64,000 bases of DNA from Pseudocercospora fijiensis CIRAD86 (GCF_000340215.1 NW_006921539.1:1622507-1686506), one strand, 5' to 3'; positions 19,801-33,770 are shown, counted from the stretch's first letter. Notes: a model not told the origin generated them from the letters alone. Program-made: numbers and translations.

Positions 19801-20286
19801 GACTGCTTACTACTACCCTGCTTACTACTCTTAATATAGTATAGCGCTCTTGCCTTAGGCTCTTGCTAAGTTATCAAATCTTCTAAATTGCCCGTACGCG
19901 GCGCGTAGACGTATTCTTATCTCTTTCTCGTATTATTATCGCGATATATAGTCGTCGGTATAGCGGGTAACCTATTAGATAATATAACGTTAGTTGCTAG
20001 ACTCGTACTCGCTATTTGCGAGGAAATAGGGCTTCTCGAGCGTACTAGGTTAAAGCCGCCGTCTATTCTATTTAGGCCGTTCGTATAAACGCTTAATATA
20101 TAGCCGGATAAGTAGGTAGAGCGATATATAAGGTAAGTCGTATAGGAAGTGGATGTTAGTGTAGGAAGTTGGGTTATTAAAGCGAGGTTGCCGCCTTAAT
20201 ACTACTACTACTAGGTATATCCGCATATTAGCTTCTAGTATAGTACTAACTATTTCCTAGGTTTACGAAGGCAGAAATACGCTAAC

Positions 20287-20411
20287 ACTTAATGTAACTA
20301 ATAATTGTATTTAGAAGAAGGGCTAATTATAGAAAGCCTAAAGATAAAGTATAGTAGTTATAGCCTTAGGCATTAGGCACGTAATAAACCCTAATACTAT
20401 ATACTCTAAGT
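20287..20411 (-). repeat. 3' LTR of Copia element B
   Basis: 125 bp, paired with 32686-32810. Preceded by TSD CTAAC at 20282-20286. Differences from the partner are few, mainly C/T or G/A. Confidence 0.85.
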
Positions 20412-23400
20412 TACCCTCTTAGTACGTATATATCGCTATAGAATAAAGGAAACACAATAGCTATTTAGTTAGCAAAGCAAACAAGGGGTATTAGGTAAGC
20501 AGGAACAACTAGACTAGGCTATTTAAACAAAGCAAACAAGAGCAAACAAGACCCTCCTTAGTACTTAGTAGCTAGCTTTATAGCGCTCTTAATAGTAGCC
20601 TTACAATCTACTAGGTTTAGTTGTTTAACAAAGCGGCTGTGCTTAATTTTATTAAGTAGCTTAGTAAAGCTATTAGCAATCTAATCGTGTATACTAACCT
20701 ATTAAACGACAATAGAGCTATTAGCAATCTTCTCTCGGATATAGTAGATACGAGCATCTATATGCTTCGTACGGCTATTAATGCTAGTCGACTTAGTAAT
20801 AGCGATAGCCGACTAATTGTCCTCGTAGAGCGTAACTAGAAAAATGTAGCCCTTATAGCCGATTTCCTTTAAGGAACGAGCTAAGGCAATCGCCTCCTTA
20901 GCGCCTATAGTAAGCTAGACATACTTAGCTTTAGTTAACGACAGTATAACAAGCGTCTAGCGTCTGGACTTATATAATAGAGGTCCGCCTATAATAGTAA
21001 AGTAGAATCCGCTAGTAGAACGTCGAGTAACTAGATTATTAGCCTACGAGGCGTTATAGTATCTAGCAAAGCTTAGCTTATCGTTCTATGTGCCTTAGAA
21101 ACGCATACTACGACTAAGGGTACTAACTAGGTACTTAATTAGCTAAAGGAGTGCGGCATAATGTTCTTTAGTCGGGTTAGAGATAAATCGTAACAATAGG
21201 CCTATAGTATAGCAAGTATTAGGTCGTATAATTATAGCTAGCTATAGCGCCTCGCTAACACCTTCTTAATACTAAGTCTTAAAGGCGGCACTAGCTATAT
21301 AGCCCTTAGGTGCGCGTTAAATAGACGTCTTAATATAGGGAGGTGCTATTAGAGTAGCTAGACCGATACGGCTACGTATACTATATTTCTTACTAAGCCT
21401 ATTTAAATAGGCATCTTAAACGACGTAAATAGTACGCTAACCGCGGTTACGGATAATCCGTATACCGAGATAGTAGTATAGGTCGCCTAGTTCTCGTATA
21501 TTAAAACGGTCCTTTAGTAACTAAGCAACGGCCTCTAGTGCTAATAGGCTATAGGCGATAATAATTATATCGTCGACGTAGATAACGATAATCGAGCCGC
21601 TAAGAACGTGTTTAAATATACACACGCTAGTTATTATTAGTATAAAGTCTAGGCTCTTTAAGTACTTCCGAAGCTCTTTATACTATAGTATTAGTAACTG
21701 CTTTAGACTATATAGTGCCTTTAGTAATAGGCAAACTATGCCCTTACTACTACGGTCCTTAAAGCTATATAGCTACTTAACGTAGATCTTATACTTGTCG
21801 CTAATTAGGGCATTAAGGAAGGCTATTAGAATGTCGTACTGCTTAGCTTCTAAGTTATAGTATACAATTAGGCTAAACAAGGCTCGAAGTATATACGGCT
21901 TAGCGACAGCCGTATAAGTCTCGTTATAATCCTGTCCTTTAACCTGTATAAAGCTACGGACGACCTAACGAGCCTTAAACCGGCTTACTTTGCTATTAGC
22001 GTCTCGCTTAATAGTAAAGACCTATCGGCTACGAACTACCTTACGACCTCTAGGCACTTCTAGCCGAGAAACGTGTACCTATATATAGTTGTCGATTAGT
22101 AACTTGTATTTAGCCTTATAGGCCTCTTTCTACTATAGCTAATATAGCGACTAAGTAGCCTCCTTGTAGCTCTTCGGAATAGGAATAGCTTCCTTAGGCT
22201 TATTAGACTGTTTAGCAATATAATAGGAAGCTATAAAACCCTTAATATAGGCTATCGGTATGTTAGCTATTATACGTCGAGTCGACCGCTTAATACTATA
22301 ATCGGCTAGATAGCTACGCAACAGCTTACGAGCGCTCTTGTTGCTTCGTGTCTTGCGTATAGAACGACTACTAACGTTGTCTAGTCGCTTAAATTCAGGC
22401 AGCTAGCTAGGCTCGCCCTTCTTAGCGTTTAGATTATATACTAGCTCTTTCTCGGCTAACTAAAAGCTATCTTTATTACTTAAAGCTAGTAGTTGAACGT
22501 CTAGAAGGTCGTTATCGATAGGCAATAGACTAGCGACCTTATTAGCTATTTCCTATACAGGTCCTTATATAGGCTATTCTTCCTACTAAGCTAGAAGCCG
22601 CTAGACTATACTAGTAGCCTCGGTAGGCGACGGAGCCTTGTTGCTTATAGAATTGAACAAAGCCGGTATAATAGACTTAAGGGTAACAAACTCGTTCTTA
22701 GACAAGTCGTTAGTGTTAGTATATAGCTTTATGCTATCTAGAAGTAGGAGGTTAAGGTTACCCTCTAACTTAATAAACTAGACGTCCTTAGAAGCGATAA
22801 CCTTATACTAATTAGGTAGGTAAATTATGTATTTTCTAGAGTCTATAGAGCCCTTAGCATAGCTAACTAGCTTGCTAACTAGGCCTCTGCTATCTATCTT
22901 CTTTCTACGAGCAACACTATAATCGTAGGCAATTAACGTATAGCTATACGCTCGAAGGTGCTAAAGACGCGGCTATATTCGTAGCTAATTAAGCTCCTTA
23001 GCGACAATAGTGTATAGGCTTCCTCCGTTAGCGGTTAGCGTAATATTAAGGACCTATATAGCGGAGGCAATAGTATATAGCTATAGGAACTTAGGAAGGT
23101 TAGCCTATAGCATTATCTTTCTCGTAGTCGTGTATACGATGTGATTACTAACCTTAGTAAGGCTATTCCAAGTCGAAGAGTAAGGTGCTATAACTTGTAG
23201 TATAATGCCCTAATTACGAGCCTAACTTAACAACTAATTTCCGCCGTATTTACCCCCTCTATCGAGTCGGTAGATCGGGATCGAGCAACTAGTCTATATA
23301 CGGACGTATATACGATGTTCCTTAATAGCTACTATAGCCCCTAACTTAAGTAAGCTAGTATACTCGTAACGATAGCCTAACTTAGCGTATATAAACAGCG

Positions 23401-25247
23401 TAAAGTAGCGTTCCTATAATAGACTAGAGTTAGTAATAGTAACTACATCTATATAGACAATATAATAGATCGTAGATAGTTATACGCGCGGTAGCCGATT
23501 GTATTCCTTATATAATATAGCTATACGACAGGCAATGCAGTTGCGGAAGTCCTTCTTAGTACTAGTAATAACAATTTGACCCTTAGATTCTATTCTTAGC
23601 AGTTTGCGGTAATAAATATAGCTATATCGCAGATGCTATTTATCTATAGTGCCTATAGGCACCCCCTTCTTCGACAAAAGGGCAACTACCTTACTATCTA
23701 GACTAGAGGTTAGTATATAGAGGTAGGGGAGACTATTCTTATAGTACGTCTAAGCGATAGTAACCTTATTGCCCTCTACTATCGTAAACAGTACACGCTT
23801 ATTATTACGGTAGAAACAACCCTTATCGGCAAGCTTCTTAGTAGATAGAAGGTTAGCTGCTAGACTAGGCATATATAGTGTATTAGACAACTTTATATTG
23901 CTTACACTACGCTTATTAACAACCTCTATCTAAGCTATACTAACTATCGTAGCGTGCTTCGTATTGCCTCTAAACCGGATAGGGATATAGCAGCCTTTAT
24001 ATTTAATAAGTAGCGAGGGGTCGTTAACTATATATATACTAGTACCTAAGTCGACAACCTAATTAGTAGTCCGAGTACTAGCAGTAAGAGCCGTAGATAC
24101 CTAGTCGCTAATAGTAACTATAGTATTTGTAGTAAAGGCGTAATTGTCGCTTAGGCCTAATAACACCCCCGGGGTAGCATTAGCCGTATACAGCCCCTAA
24201 GTACTATTCTAACTAGATAGCGGCTGCTACTGTTGCTAAGCAGTTAGTCTACGCTACTGCTATTGCTGTACCCCCTTCTTCTTAGCCTTCTGCTATTTAC
24301 AACGCAGTCGGTCTTCCTCCTTTAGGTAAGGGTACTTAGTATAGTAGCGGTTAGAAGGGTGTAATCCCTAATAATAGGCGCACTTCTTACGGTTAGACTA
24401 ATAACTATTCTAGTTGCTTCTACCGCGGCCTCGACCGTTGTTATTGTTTCCGCGGCTACTACGACCGCTACGGTTCGAGTTACCTCGACTATTGCTATTA
24501 CTATTGCTACCTTGCTATTGTAGTTAGCGTTAAAGACTAAAGAATCTACTATATTAGGCCTAGTTTAATTAAGCTACATTCTTATTAAGCAACGCGCTAA
24601 TAATGTTATTAAAGGTGCTATTATTAATAGTGTATTCTAAGGCGCGCATCTGCTTACGGCGCATTTGTATAAAAGCCTCGTAGAATAGAGAGATCTATAT
24701 AATAAATATATAGATAGCCTAATACTAGCTAATAGCTAACTTAGTATCCTTTAAGGCACTAAGCTTCTTTTTGTACTTGTTATAGAACTTCTTAACGTCC
24801 TTGCTATCGTAGCAAAGGGTAATATATTCCTAGTAGAGTATGAATTTAGTAGACCTACCTTTACTAGTATATTTCTTCTTAAGGAAGTCCTACACTTCCT
24901 AGGATATAGACAGACTAAGCAGTAATTGTTAAATGTTACTAACACAATTAGCAAAGATCTAGGTACGCGCCGTTTAATCTTTAGAGTCCTATTTATCTTA
25001 GCGGTCTTTAAACTCCTTAGAAGACTTACTAGAGGCCTTAGAAAGGGGTCGCTAGCGGGTGCCTTATATATAGCGCTAGACCGACATACCTTTAAGGGCG
25101 CCTTTAGCGGTATACGACTATAATAGGTAATTCTCCTTATTCTTTAGCTTAGGAATATTGCTTATATAAGCGCTAGAGGTTATAGGAGGAGCTATTGCGG
25201 ACAGCGACGGCGATAATATAGAAAGAGACTATTATAGACTCGTCTTA
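20412..25247 (-). pseudogene. Copia gag-pol remnant (element B)
   Basis: Minus-strand former polyprotein, CpA-depleted with many TAG/TAA. From its N-terminal side: gag helices (24,400-25,200), a zinc knuckle near 24,370, the integrase region (about 22,900-23,800) and reverse transcriptase with YVDD near 21,570, then RNase H towards 20,600. No intact ORF remains. Confidence 0.7.
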
Positions 25248-25252
25248 AGAGG

Positions 25253-25449
25253 TGTAATAGGGGTTATATTAGCAGGTAGATAGGGTAGTAGTAGGTATAG
25301 GTAGTATTCGATAAGGAGCTAGGAGGAGAGGGAGGAAGGTAGGCAAGTTAGCCTATTACTAAGCGCTAAGCCCTACCTAAGGTACTAAGACCCTAGCTTT
25401 ACTTAGCCTAGTTACATACCAATTACGTATAGCCTCTTTAGCCCTAATA
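25253..25449 (-). repeat. 3' LTR of element A
   Basis: 197 bp, nearly identical to 32232-32428. Contains the AGCGCTAAGCCCT and GGAGGAGAGGGAGGAAGG blocks also found in the LTRs of element C. Confidence 0.92.
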
Positions 25450-26749
25450 CACGCTTCCCTTCTAAAGGCCGCGCCCTCGTAGCCTATCTATATTCTACGA
25501 CCTCTATTGCCGCTAACTTAGCAAGTCTAATAAGCTGCTTAGCCCGCGCTAAATTGAATACTTAACTACCTAATTATATAACTATATTAAACCTCACCTT
25601 CCGACACAATATCTAACTCTAACTGCGCTATTCCTATATATAATAACCTATAAAGTGATATATATCTATAAGAATTAAGGGCCTTCGACTAATTATAATA
25701 CGAGCGCGTCTTTCTTGCTATAATAGGTAGACGTACGAGGTATTGTAGCCCTGCCTCCGTTCTAAGTAATGTCGTACCGAGTTCTTTGCGTCTACTCTTA
25801 AAAGACCTAGCAATGTCCGCTTCCGAGGGTTTGTCCGCTTCCGAGGGTTATTGTTCTTATTATTATAAGGACTATTATTTACTATCGTAGTTTTACTAGC
25901 CCTAATTGGTTAGGTTTGGCAGCCTTTAAGTATTAAACAATTATATCTTTTCAAAAAACTTAGTTCTTCTAGTTTCTATAGGTAAAGGCTATTATAAGTG
26001 CAATAGTTAAGGTTCGCTTCGCTTAAAGGGTCGGAAAGATCGAGGAGTAACCTATTGTCCGCAAGATCGACCTTAGCTAGCTTAGCTCTATAGTTTTTGC
26101 CCTTAGTTAGTCTATTAGTCGCTTAATCTTTTGAGCGGCTTAAAGTTTTAATTAAACCTTTAATATAGCTATTCTTTTAACTTAGTTAGTATAGTGCGCT
26201 TCCGGCCTTAGGTCGTAGTATAGGTAAGGTTGTCTTTGTAAGTGCAGTAGTAACAGTAGGTAATGTTAACAATAGCGGCGCTAGTCGTCTTAGTACTAAC
26301 TTTACCTTCTTCTAATTTCCTTCTTTAACTAATAACAACTCGGCAATACTGTTACTAATATAGCTATGTCCTTCCTTTCTTAATTAGCAACATACTCCGC
26401 AATACTATTACTAATATAGCCGCGCCGGCTGCGCCGTCGTTATTATTATTATTACTATTTATGCGTAAGCGCGCCGCCCTCGCCGATCGCCTAGGCCTTA
26501 AGATCTCGATAGAAGGAAGGAATAAGAGGGGGACCTATAGGGCGCGTTAGTAAAGAGGTAGAGTCCTTAAAAGAGTAGGCGATTAGTTAACGCGTTATAG
26601 TGCGCTTGTTAACACTCGGTGCGCGTTTACTATAGTAGTATAGTCTTATTGTCCTAGTTTACCGGCCTCTAATTAGTTAGCTAATAACACCCCGGGGGTG
26701 CTATTAATCCTAGGCCTTAATAGTAACATTATAGGCCCTTAGCCTTCTT

Positions 26750-29700
26750 CTTATTCTTTATACTAGTCTAATACTTATCTAATAACTTAGTTATATCTTT
26801 AAAAGAAGCTTTAGCTTCCTACGAGTCCTATTTAGGTAAATAGCCTTACTATCTTAATAGGTACTCCTTCTTGCCTTTCCTAGTCCGGTGCTATAGGATA
26901 CGTTCTATAGACTATAGCTCTTTACTATCCGCTAGTATGTCTTTGTATTTAGTAGGGGCTTTATCCCCCTCTCGTAGGTAATATAGCTTAAGGAGGGATA
27001 TATAGAAGGTGTTATAGATAGTGTAATAAGGAGGAAGCTATAACTAATAGGCCTATACGGAGGAGCCCTTAACTTCTCGAATACGGAATAGACTAATGTA
27101 TCTTAGTGCGAGCTTAGGCCTTGTTTTGCCGTTAGGTAATAGGTGCTTACGGATGCGGAGGTTCTTAGTACTTAGCATAACTATATCGCCTTGCTTAAAG
27201 GTTATCGGTATATAGTGTTTATTATAATAGGCCTTCTAATAGGTCTAGGCCTTTGCTAGTTTGTTAGCTATCTTAGCATAAATCTCTCGCATCTTTTAAA
27301 CCCTCTTAATAGCTACTAGTGTCTTAGGTATTAGTACTTAACGCGCTTCCCTTTCCTTACGCTCGGCCTCGAGCGATAGGGGGTCTTATAGCATCGCAGC
27401 GTTCTAGCCTATTATAGCTATATATAGTAACACCTTAGTTAATAAGTAGACACTGTTATTATATACGAATTTAGCTAGTTATAGGAGGTCGACCTAGTCG
27501 TTAGGATTCTCGTTAATATAGCTACGCAGGTATTGCTATAGGGTAGCATTCTACCTCTCTGTTTAACCGTTAGTCTATAGGTAGAAGGCTATTAATAGCC
27601 GATGCTTTAGTCTTAGCTATAGGCATATTTCGCTCTAATAATAGGATATAAATATTAAGCCTCGGTTAGAGACTATCCCCTTAGGGGTTCCCTAATAGCT
27701 GTAGAAGATGTTATCCTATAGTAACTTAGCTAAGTTAATAGCCGTCTAGTCCTTTCAAGCGGGGATATAGCGAGCGCCCTTAGTAAACCGGTCTACGATA
27801 ACTAGGATAGCATTATATATATCCTTACTGCCTCTACGCTTAGTAGGCGGAAGGCCTATAATAAAATCTATTATAAGCTTAGCAAATGGCTTCTTTAGAA
27901 CAGGGAGTAAAGACAACTCGCTAAATAGTAAGTGTTTCGGTGCTTTAACTCGTTAATATACGGTATACGTAGTTACGTAGTCCTTTATGTCCCGCTTACT
28001 ATTTAGCTAGTAGTATATACGCGATAGTAGCTCGTGCGACCTCTCTATACTATAGTAACTAGCAAGCTTACTATTATAGTGTCGCTTAAGAAGTTCTTGT
28101 CTAATCGATTGTTTAGCAGGGATATAGTATCTGCCCTTAAACCTTAAGTAACCTTTGTCGTCGATCGACTAATTACTCTTACTAGATCGGGTCTTTCGTT
28201 TACTTATAAGCTTATCGATACGTTTAGTAGTAAAGGCGTCCCTCTACTAAGCCCGTAATAGCTTATCTATAAACGATTAACTATCCCTATTTGTAAGGTT
28301 ATTTAATAGTACCCTTGCTATTAAACGAGATACGTATTATATATATCTAATAGCACTAGTAGCCGGATTAACTATAGCAGTGCTTTGATCGCTATTACTG
28401 TATATAGCGATATCGACTAGGGAGTTATTATAACTTCTCCTATCTGTGTCCTTAATACGCACTGTTAATATAGTAAGAGTATTAATATGCTTCGAGCCGT
28501 CGCGGAGTCCGGTAAGCCGCTTATCCTACGCTTACTTATTAACGATACGGGCTATAGCAATCTTATACTATAGGGTTAGAAACAATAAATTGATAGATTG
28601 CTAAGTCTCGCTGTTATAATTAGGTCGCCTCGATAGGCTATTAGTAGGGTTACTTACGCCTAGCCGATATAATATATTAAAATCGAACCCGGCGAGGTAG
28701 ACGGCCTATCTAGCCTATCGACCTATAACCCTAGTAACCTTTGTAATTCTACGGAGGTTGTTATAGTCCGTATAGACCTAAATAGGGTGCTAAGTACTAT
28801 CGAGATAATAGCGCTAGTGCTTAAAGGCTTCTACGATTGCTAAGAGCTCTTACTCGTAGGTCTCGTAACGACGCTTAGCATTAATTATCTTCCTTAAGAA
28901 GAAGGCAATCGGGTGCTAGTAATTGTTATTAGCCTGTTATAATATAATAGCTAATATAGCAAACTATAAAGCGTTAGTCTCAATACGGATCTGCTTGCTT
29001 AGTACGAAATAGTACAATAAGGGGACTTTAGTAAAGCGCCTCTTTAAGCCGTTAAAAGCGGCTTATGCTCTATTAGTCTATTTAAACTCTCTAGTTAGGT
29101 TAGCCTTGGTTTTAGTAAGCTTAGTTAGGGGCATTATATGCCGTAAATAGCCCTTAATAAAGCGACGATAGAAATTAGCGAAGCCGAGGAACGACTATAG
29201 CTCCTTAATTAACGTAGGAACAGGCTATTTAGTAATAGTTTTAATCCGATTAGGATCAGCCTTAACACCCTTAGTTAATATAAGGAAGCCGAGGAATAAT
29301 ACCTCTTTAGTAGCAAAGGTGTATTTAGAAGGCTTGCAATATAAGCTATAGGCCCGTAGGCGGTCGAGTACCTTACGTATAGCGGCCTAATATTCCGCAA
29401 TGTTAGGTAAGTGTATATAGACTAGGATATCGTCTAGATAGACTACGTAGAGGTAGTCTAATAGGCCTAATAGGGCCCGATTGATATAGGACTAGAAGGT
29501 CGTAGAGGCATTAGCTAGCCTAAATAGCATAACTAAATACTTAAAATAGCTATAACGAGTGCGGAAGGCTGTCTTCTGTTCGTTACCCTTACGAATACAG
29601 ATACGATAGTACGCATCCTTAATATCTAGTATAGTATAGAAGTAGGCCCTAGAAAGGCGATCGAGGGTCTTATTAATAAGAGGGAGTAGACAGCGGTCTT

Positions 29701-31974
29701 TAATAGTAATAGCATTAAGCCTACGGTAATTAATATATAGGCGTAGGCTACTATCCTCCTTTAGAACAAACAGGATTAGTGCACTAGCAGGGCTGTTACT
29801 ATACCGAATTCGACTATTAGCTAGGTTTTCCTCTAGGTACTTACGTAATATAGCAAGCTCTCGTTTACTAAGGTTATAGAGGGGACTAAAAGGAACCTCT
29901 TTGCCCTCTATAATATTAATCTTGTAATCCGTCTCTTTAAATATAAGCAATGTTAATGCTAAGTAGTGTTTAAACACATTAATATAGGTCTCTCGAATAG
30001 GCTCTAGTATATACTCGAGCTAATTAGGGTCTATACTATTAGGGGGCATAGGCTTATTATCGTCGCCTAATAGGTCGACTATTAGGTCGGCTAAGGTAGA
30101 GGCTAGTGTTAGGTTGCTAATAAACAGGACCCTAATATCGTTAGGACACTCGCTAATATTAATGTATTTAATGTCCTCTCTCCTAGGGATTCTAAATCGC
30201 TACTGTTAAAGGCCTAAGTCTATAACTATAGCATAGTGCTTAAGAATAGGGTTGCTAATAACAATAGTAGCTCCCCTATATAGGTTGTCTATATCTACCG
30301 CGTAGGCAGTAAAGTCTAGTAGGCGTTTATTTCCGAGGTCGTCCTTTAGAACTATAGGAATATAGTAGGCCCTATAGGTTAAGTACCGAGCGTTATTAAA
30401 CTAAGCAAGGGTTGGCATATTAGTTCTAGGCAATTGTCGGAGGTCTAATTGCTTAACTAGGCGATAGCTAATAAGGGCACTAACTAAATTCCCTAGGTCT
30501 AGTATAACCTTAGTCTTATAGTTGTCTCTATATGTGTCCTATATAAGATAGGTGCGTATAATAGCTAGTATAATGTCGATAGTTTTACGCCGTATAAGGC
30601 TAATAGTTAGTACGGCGCTTACTCTTTTTTCGAAGGTTAGCCTATAGGGGTAGCGTTAGCCGCTAAGAGGTGCTTTCGGTGTTTAGCGGAAGCATAGTCA
30701 ATTCGGGCCTAGTCCTTAGGTTTGTCGTATTAGCCTAGTAGATAGCTAGTACTATTATAATTGAAGCACTTCAATCCGGTTAGAACATTGCTATAGCTAC
30801 TATTACTACTATTGTTAGTTAATCGATTAGTATTATAGGGATACGAGCCCCTTCTACGGCCCCTATTACGGCCTCCTCTATATAGCCGTCGGCTACGGCC
30901 CCTTCTACGGTCGTTATTACTGTTCCTATTGTTAGCATTGTTGTTCTAGTAGGAACCTTAGTTTCCTCCGCGGCTACGATAGGTAGCTAGGCGTATCTTA
31001 GATTCTAACCGTTATTAGAGCTAAATAGCTCGTTTAGCTGTCTCTACTTCGACTATAAATTAAATGCGTATAAGATTAGCCTGTTCGAATACACGGCGGC
31101 GGTCTAATTCAAGGACTAGTTCCTATCTTAGTTTAGGTCGTATCTTAGATATCTAGATAGAGTCGGTCTTAGGTAGCAAGTCGTCCTTAAGGGTCTTTAG
31201 ATAGGCCTCGAAGGATCGAGAGGTTTAGTCGGCCTTTTGTTTAGTACGTAGGTATTAGTCTTAGGCGTGCTACTAGCGTAATATAGGGTTGCTAAGGGTG
31301 TTTAGTATAATAGTCTTGTAATCCTGCTATTAAACAGCGGTCTAATCGTAAAGGGAATCAAAATGGTTATCCTATATACGCTTAGGGTTACCGTTAATAT
31401 ACTATATAGCATAGACGACTAACGAATAGTCGTCTAGAAGGGCCCTCGGTACGTTTCGCTAGTTAAGCTTATAGTTACGAATATAGTCGTTATATTGCTT
31501 TCGACTAGAGCTATTAAATACGGTACAGTCCTTAAGTTTAGCATCCTTCTTCTAGACTAGGACTAATAGTAAGGAAGGCCCTACTATCGGCTTAGTGTTA
31601 GTTGTTAGGGCTCCCTAAAGGCGGCGAATTTCGAGGAGGTTGTCCTTTAGCTATTGTTCTTAACGTAGAGTAGCGAGCCTATTTTAGGTAGCTTCTTAAA
31701 GTCTCGCTACTAGCTAGGGGCTAAAGGCTAGTTAGCTATATCGTCGATTAACAATGTTGTTAAGTATATCGTTAATAGGCAACTCTAGGTCGTTACCTAG
31801 AACTATAGGTTCTTCGGTAGGCCTAGTAGTAGGCTCTTTAGTAGGCACCTTAGCAGGTGCTTTAGTAGGCACTTTAGTAGGTACTATGCTACTAGCGTTG
31901 TCGTTGCTAGCGCTACTAGCGGTAGCACGGTTGTTGTTGCTTCGTAATAAGCCGGCTATTATAAGGGGTAACAC
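26750..31974 (-). pseudogene. Gypsy gag-pol remnant with chromodomain (element A)
   Basis: On the minus strand, gag starts near 31,974 with a Pro/Thr/Lys-rich repeat (KVPTKAPAKVPTKEPT). The zinc knuckle near 30,765 (KCFNY..., Cys to Tyr) precedes reverse transcriptase. The stretch 29,977-29,492 is still open (161 codons) and contains KRELAILRKYLEENLA, INYRRLNAITIKD and TILDIKDAYYRI. RNase H and integrase follow to about 27,000. A chromodomain lies at about 26,935-26,770 (ERILQHRTR, KKEYL, QGYLP, ASFKDITKLLDKY), marking it as a chromovirus, a type that targets heterochromatin through this domain. RIP stops abound elsewhere. Confidence 0.82.
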
Positions 31975-32231
31975 CGATAATGTATTATAGGCCCCTAAGA
32001 TACGGATATAGCGGAATTAGTAGATATCGGCTTAGTGCGATTAATTCAGTGTAATAGGCCGTATAGAAGGCCTTGCTTAATGATTGGTACGGTTGTTTTA
32101 ATAGAATAGTACGTATAAGTCCCGTTCTTCGGGCGCAATATAGTTAGATTAACGGTTTTCGGGGCTATACCGCTAAAAGCTTAAAATACGGACTATCTAG
32201 CTACTGCCCTTAAAGGGTAGATCGAATACTA

Positions 32232-32428
32232 TATAATAGGGGTTATATTAGCAGGTAGATAGGGTAGTAGTAGGTATAGGTAGTATTCGATAAGGAGCTA
32301 GGAGGAGAGGGAGGAAGGCAGGCAAGTTAGCCTATTACTAAGCGCTAAGCCCTGCCTAAGGCACTAAGACCCTAGCTTTACTTAGCCTAGTTACATGCCA
32401 ATTACGTATAGCCTCTTTAGCCCTAACA
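32232..32428 (-). repeat. 5' LTR of element A
   Basis: 197 bp. The outer end GCCCTAACA abuts TSD AGAGG at 32429-32433. Confidence 0.92.
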
Positions 32429-32685
32429 AGAGGCGGCCGATAGGCGCGTCTATGTTCTAGTATAGCGGATAGCTAATACTATTGTTAGGAACCGGTATAG
32501 CGGACAGCTAATACTAATAGTAACCGACTCGAGTCGGACTAGCACCTACTAGAATACTCGAGGGTGGCGGCGGCGATAGTATTAGTATCGGCGCAATTTT
32601 TAGTAACGAGCGCTAACTACGTAGCAGTCGGATTGACTATTAGAATACGTATAGAATGCGTTAGAAACGCAGGGGGCTTATAACT

Positions 32686-32810
32686 ACTTAATATAACTAA
32701 TAATTATATTTAGAAGAAGGGCTAATTATAGAAAGCCTAAAGATAAAGTGTAGCAGTTATAGCCTTAGGCATTAGGTACGTAATGAACCCTAATACTATA
32801 TACTCTAAGT
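32686..32810 (-). repeat. 5' LTR of Copia element B
   Basis: 125 bp copy of 20287-20411, followed on the right by TSD CTAAC (32811-32815). Confidence 0.85.
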
Positions 32811-32815
32811 CTAAC

Positions 32816-33770
32816 TAGTAGTCGCTTTAGATATTAAGGGTTGTGAATAGCGGAATAGCAATAAACCTAACCCGGAGCTAGTATTAGGACTCGTTCTATA
32901 GCGGATATCGTTTCTAAGTCGCTAGTTTAATACTTCTACTAAATTCGGCAAATGCGAGAGCTACTATAGCCTCGTATTTAACGATCTTGTTCTATAGATT
33001 TACAAGCAGTTTGCTAGCCTTATTGCCTAGCATCTACGACTTAATAGCTACCGGCGGTTAAAGATATTCGTACTAGCTACTTAGAAGCGTAGAACCTATA
33101 GTTTTATATAGGGATTTATCGATAGATACTTCTTAGGCTTCTATCGACCGTAGAAGAACTAACAGAGGTTATATAGTAGTTACTATAGTAAACACGGGTA
33201 TAAATTCTAGGCTATTATTATACCGGATAGCCTAATATCTTTACTTGTTAGACTATTTAATAGACGAGATAACGACTAGCGAATATAGCAATTGTCGGGT
33301 ATTAAACGTCGCCTATAAAGGATTATAAGAAATAGGCGTATTCTATATCTCTATAGTAACCTAGTATACTATAGCAACTTTGGCATTATAGCTCCTTATA
33401 AGCACTACCTTAGACGGTCTTATTTAACGCCTTAGCAATAGGCGTTTAATAAGAAGCTATCTAGTATCCGGATCGAGGTTAAGTACTTATTTAGCTATAT
33501 AATAAAGCTATAGTCCTATAACGTATTCTTAAAGCAATTAAGGTTAAGATAATAGCCTATTAGAGCCTACTTTATAGTAGTAGCACTGCTAACTAACTGT
33601 TATATCTGTCTTCGTAGATATAACTAGACAAGTAAGCGATTTAGCTTTAATCCTCTAAATTTATAGGAGTACCTCTAGCGGCCGGAACTAGACTACTCGG
33701 ACGATAATAGCGAGAGCTCGGAGGGCTTAAATTATTATAGTATAGGCGGCTTCTAAGCTTAATCGACTAT
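32816..33770 (+). pseudogene. Harbinger-like (DDE_Tnp_4) transposase remnant
   Basis: Plus-strand frame interrupted by TAG/TAA. Recognisable blocks: GFIDRYF at about 33,111 (from the GFIDGTF catalytic block), GYKFQAI-like at about 33,190, LYLYSN-like at about 33,337 (from LYLYGDPAYS), FGIIAPYKHYLRRS at about 33,379 and FNKKLSSIRIEVKY at about 33,447 (from the RIEVEHSFG block). It ends in an acidic tail (LDYSDDNSESSEG, about 33,690). The order and spacing match fungal PIF/Harbinger-type transposases. The N-terminal part probably lies to the left of element B. Confidence 0.65.

Larger units (their letters stand above)
25253..32428 (-). mobile_element. Element A: Ty3/Gypsy chromovirus inserted in element B
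   Basis: A 7.18-kb element with 197-bp LTRs (25253-25449 and 32232-32428) and a perfect 5-bp TSD AGAGG (25248-25252 and 32429-32433). LTR termini are TGT...ACA. It reads on the minus strand: a TAGTATTCG primer-site-like start beside the right LTR and a purine tract (AGAAGGGAAGCG) beside the left LTR. Domain order is gag with zinc knuckle, reverse transcriptase, RNase H/integrase and chromodomain. It is the same family as element C. Confidence 0.92.
20287..32810 (-). mobile_element. Element B: Ty1/Copia LTR retrotransposon, split by element A
   Basis: Paired 125-bp LTRs (20287-20411 and 32686-32810) flanked by TSD CTAAC. Without element A it is about 5.3 kb, a normal Copia size. It reads on the minus strand. 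There is a CCHC-type zinc knuckle near 24,340-24,390 (KKCAYY..., second Cys changed to Tyr, as expected from RIP). The reverse transcriptase active site YVDDIIIIA lies at about 21,560-21,595. Integrase lies between them, as in Copia order. The gag/5' leader is split: 32,434-32,685 lies to the right of element A and the rest to its left. The LTR ends read ACTT...AAGT rather than TG...CA. Confidence 0.82.

Noticed and set aside
24926..25123. Open frame on the plus strand in element B (65 aa)
   Set aside because: It lies opposite the Copia gag frame and has no features of its own; chance opening in stop-poor antisense.
31732..31990. Plus-strand Gly/Thr/Leu-rich frame at the gag start of element A, and its twin in C (57300-57566)
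   Set aside because: Antisense of the gag Pro/Thr/Lys repeat; the repeat makes both strands open.
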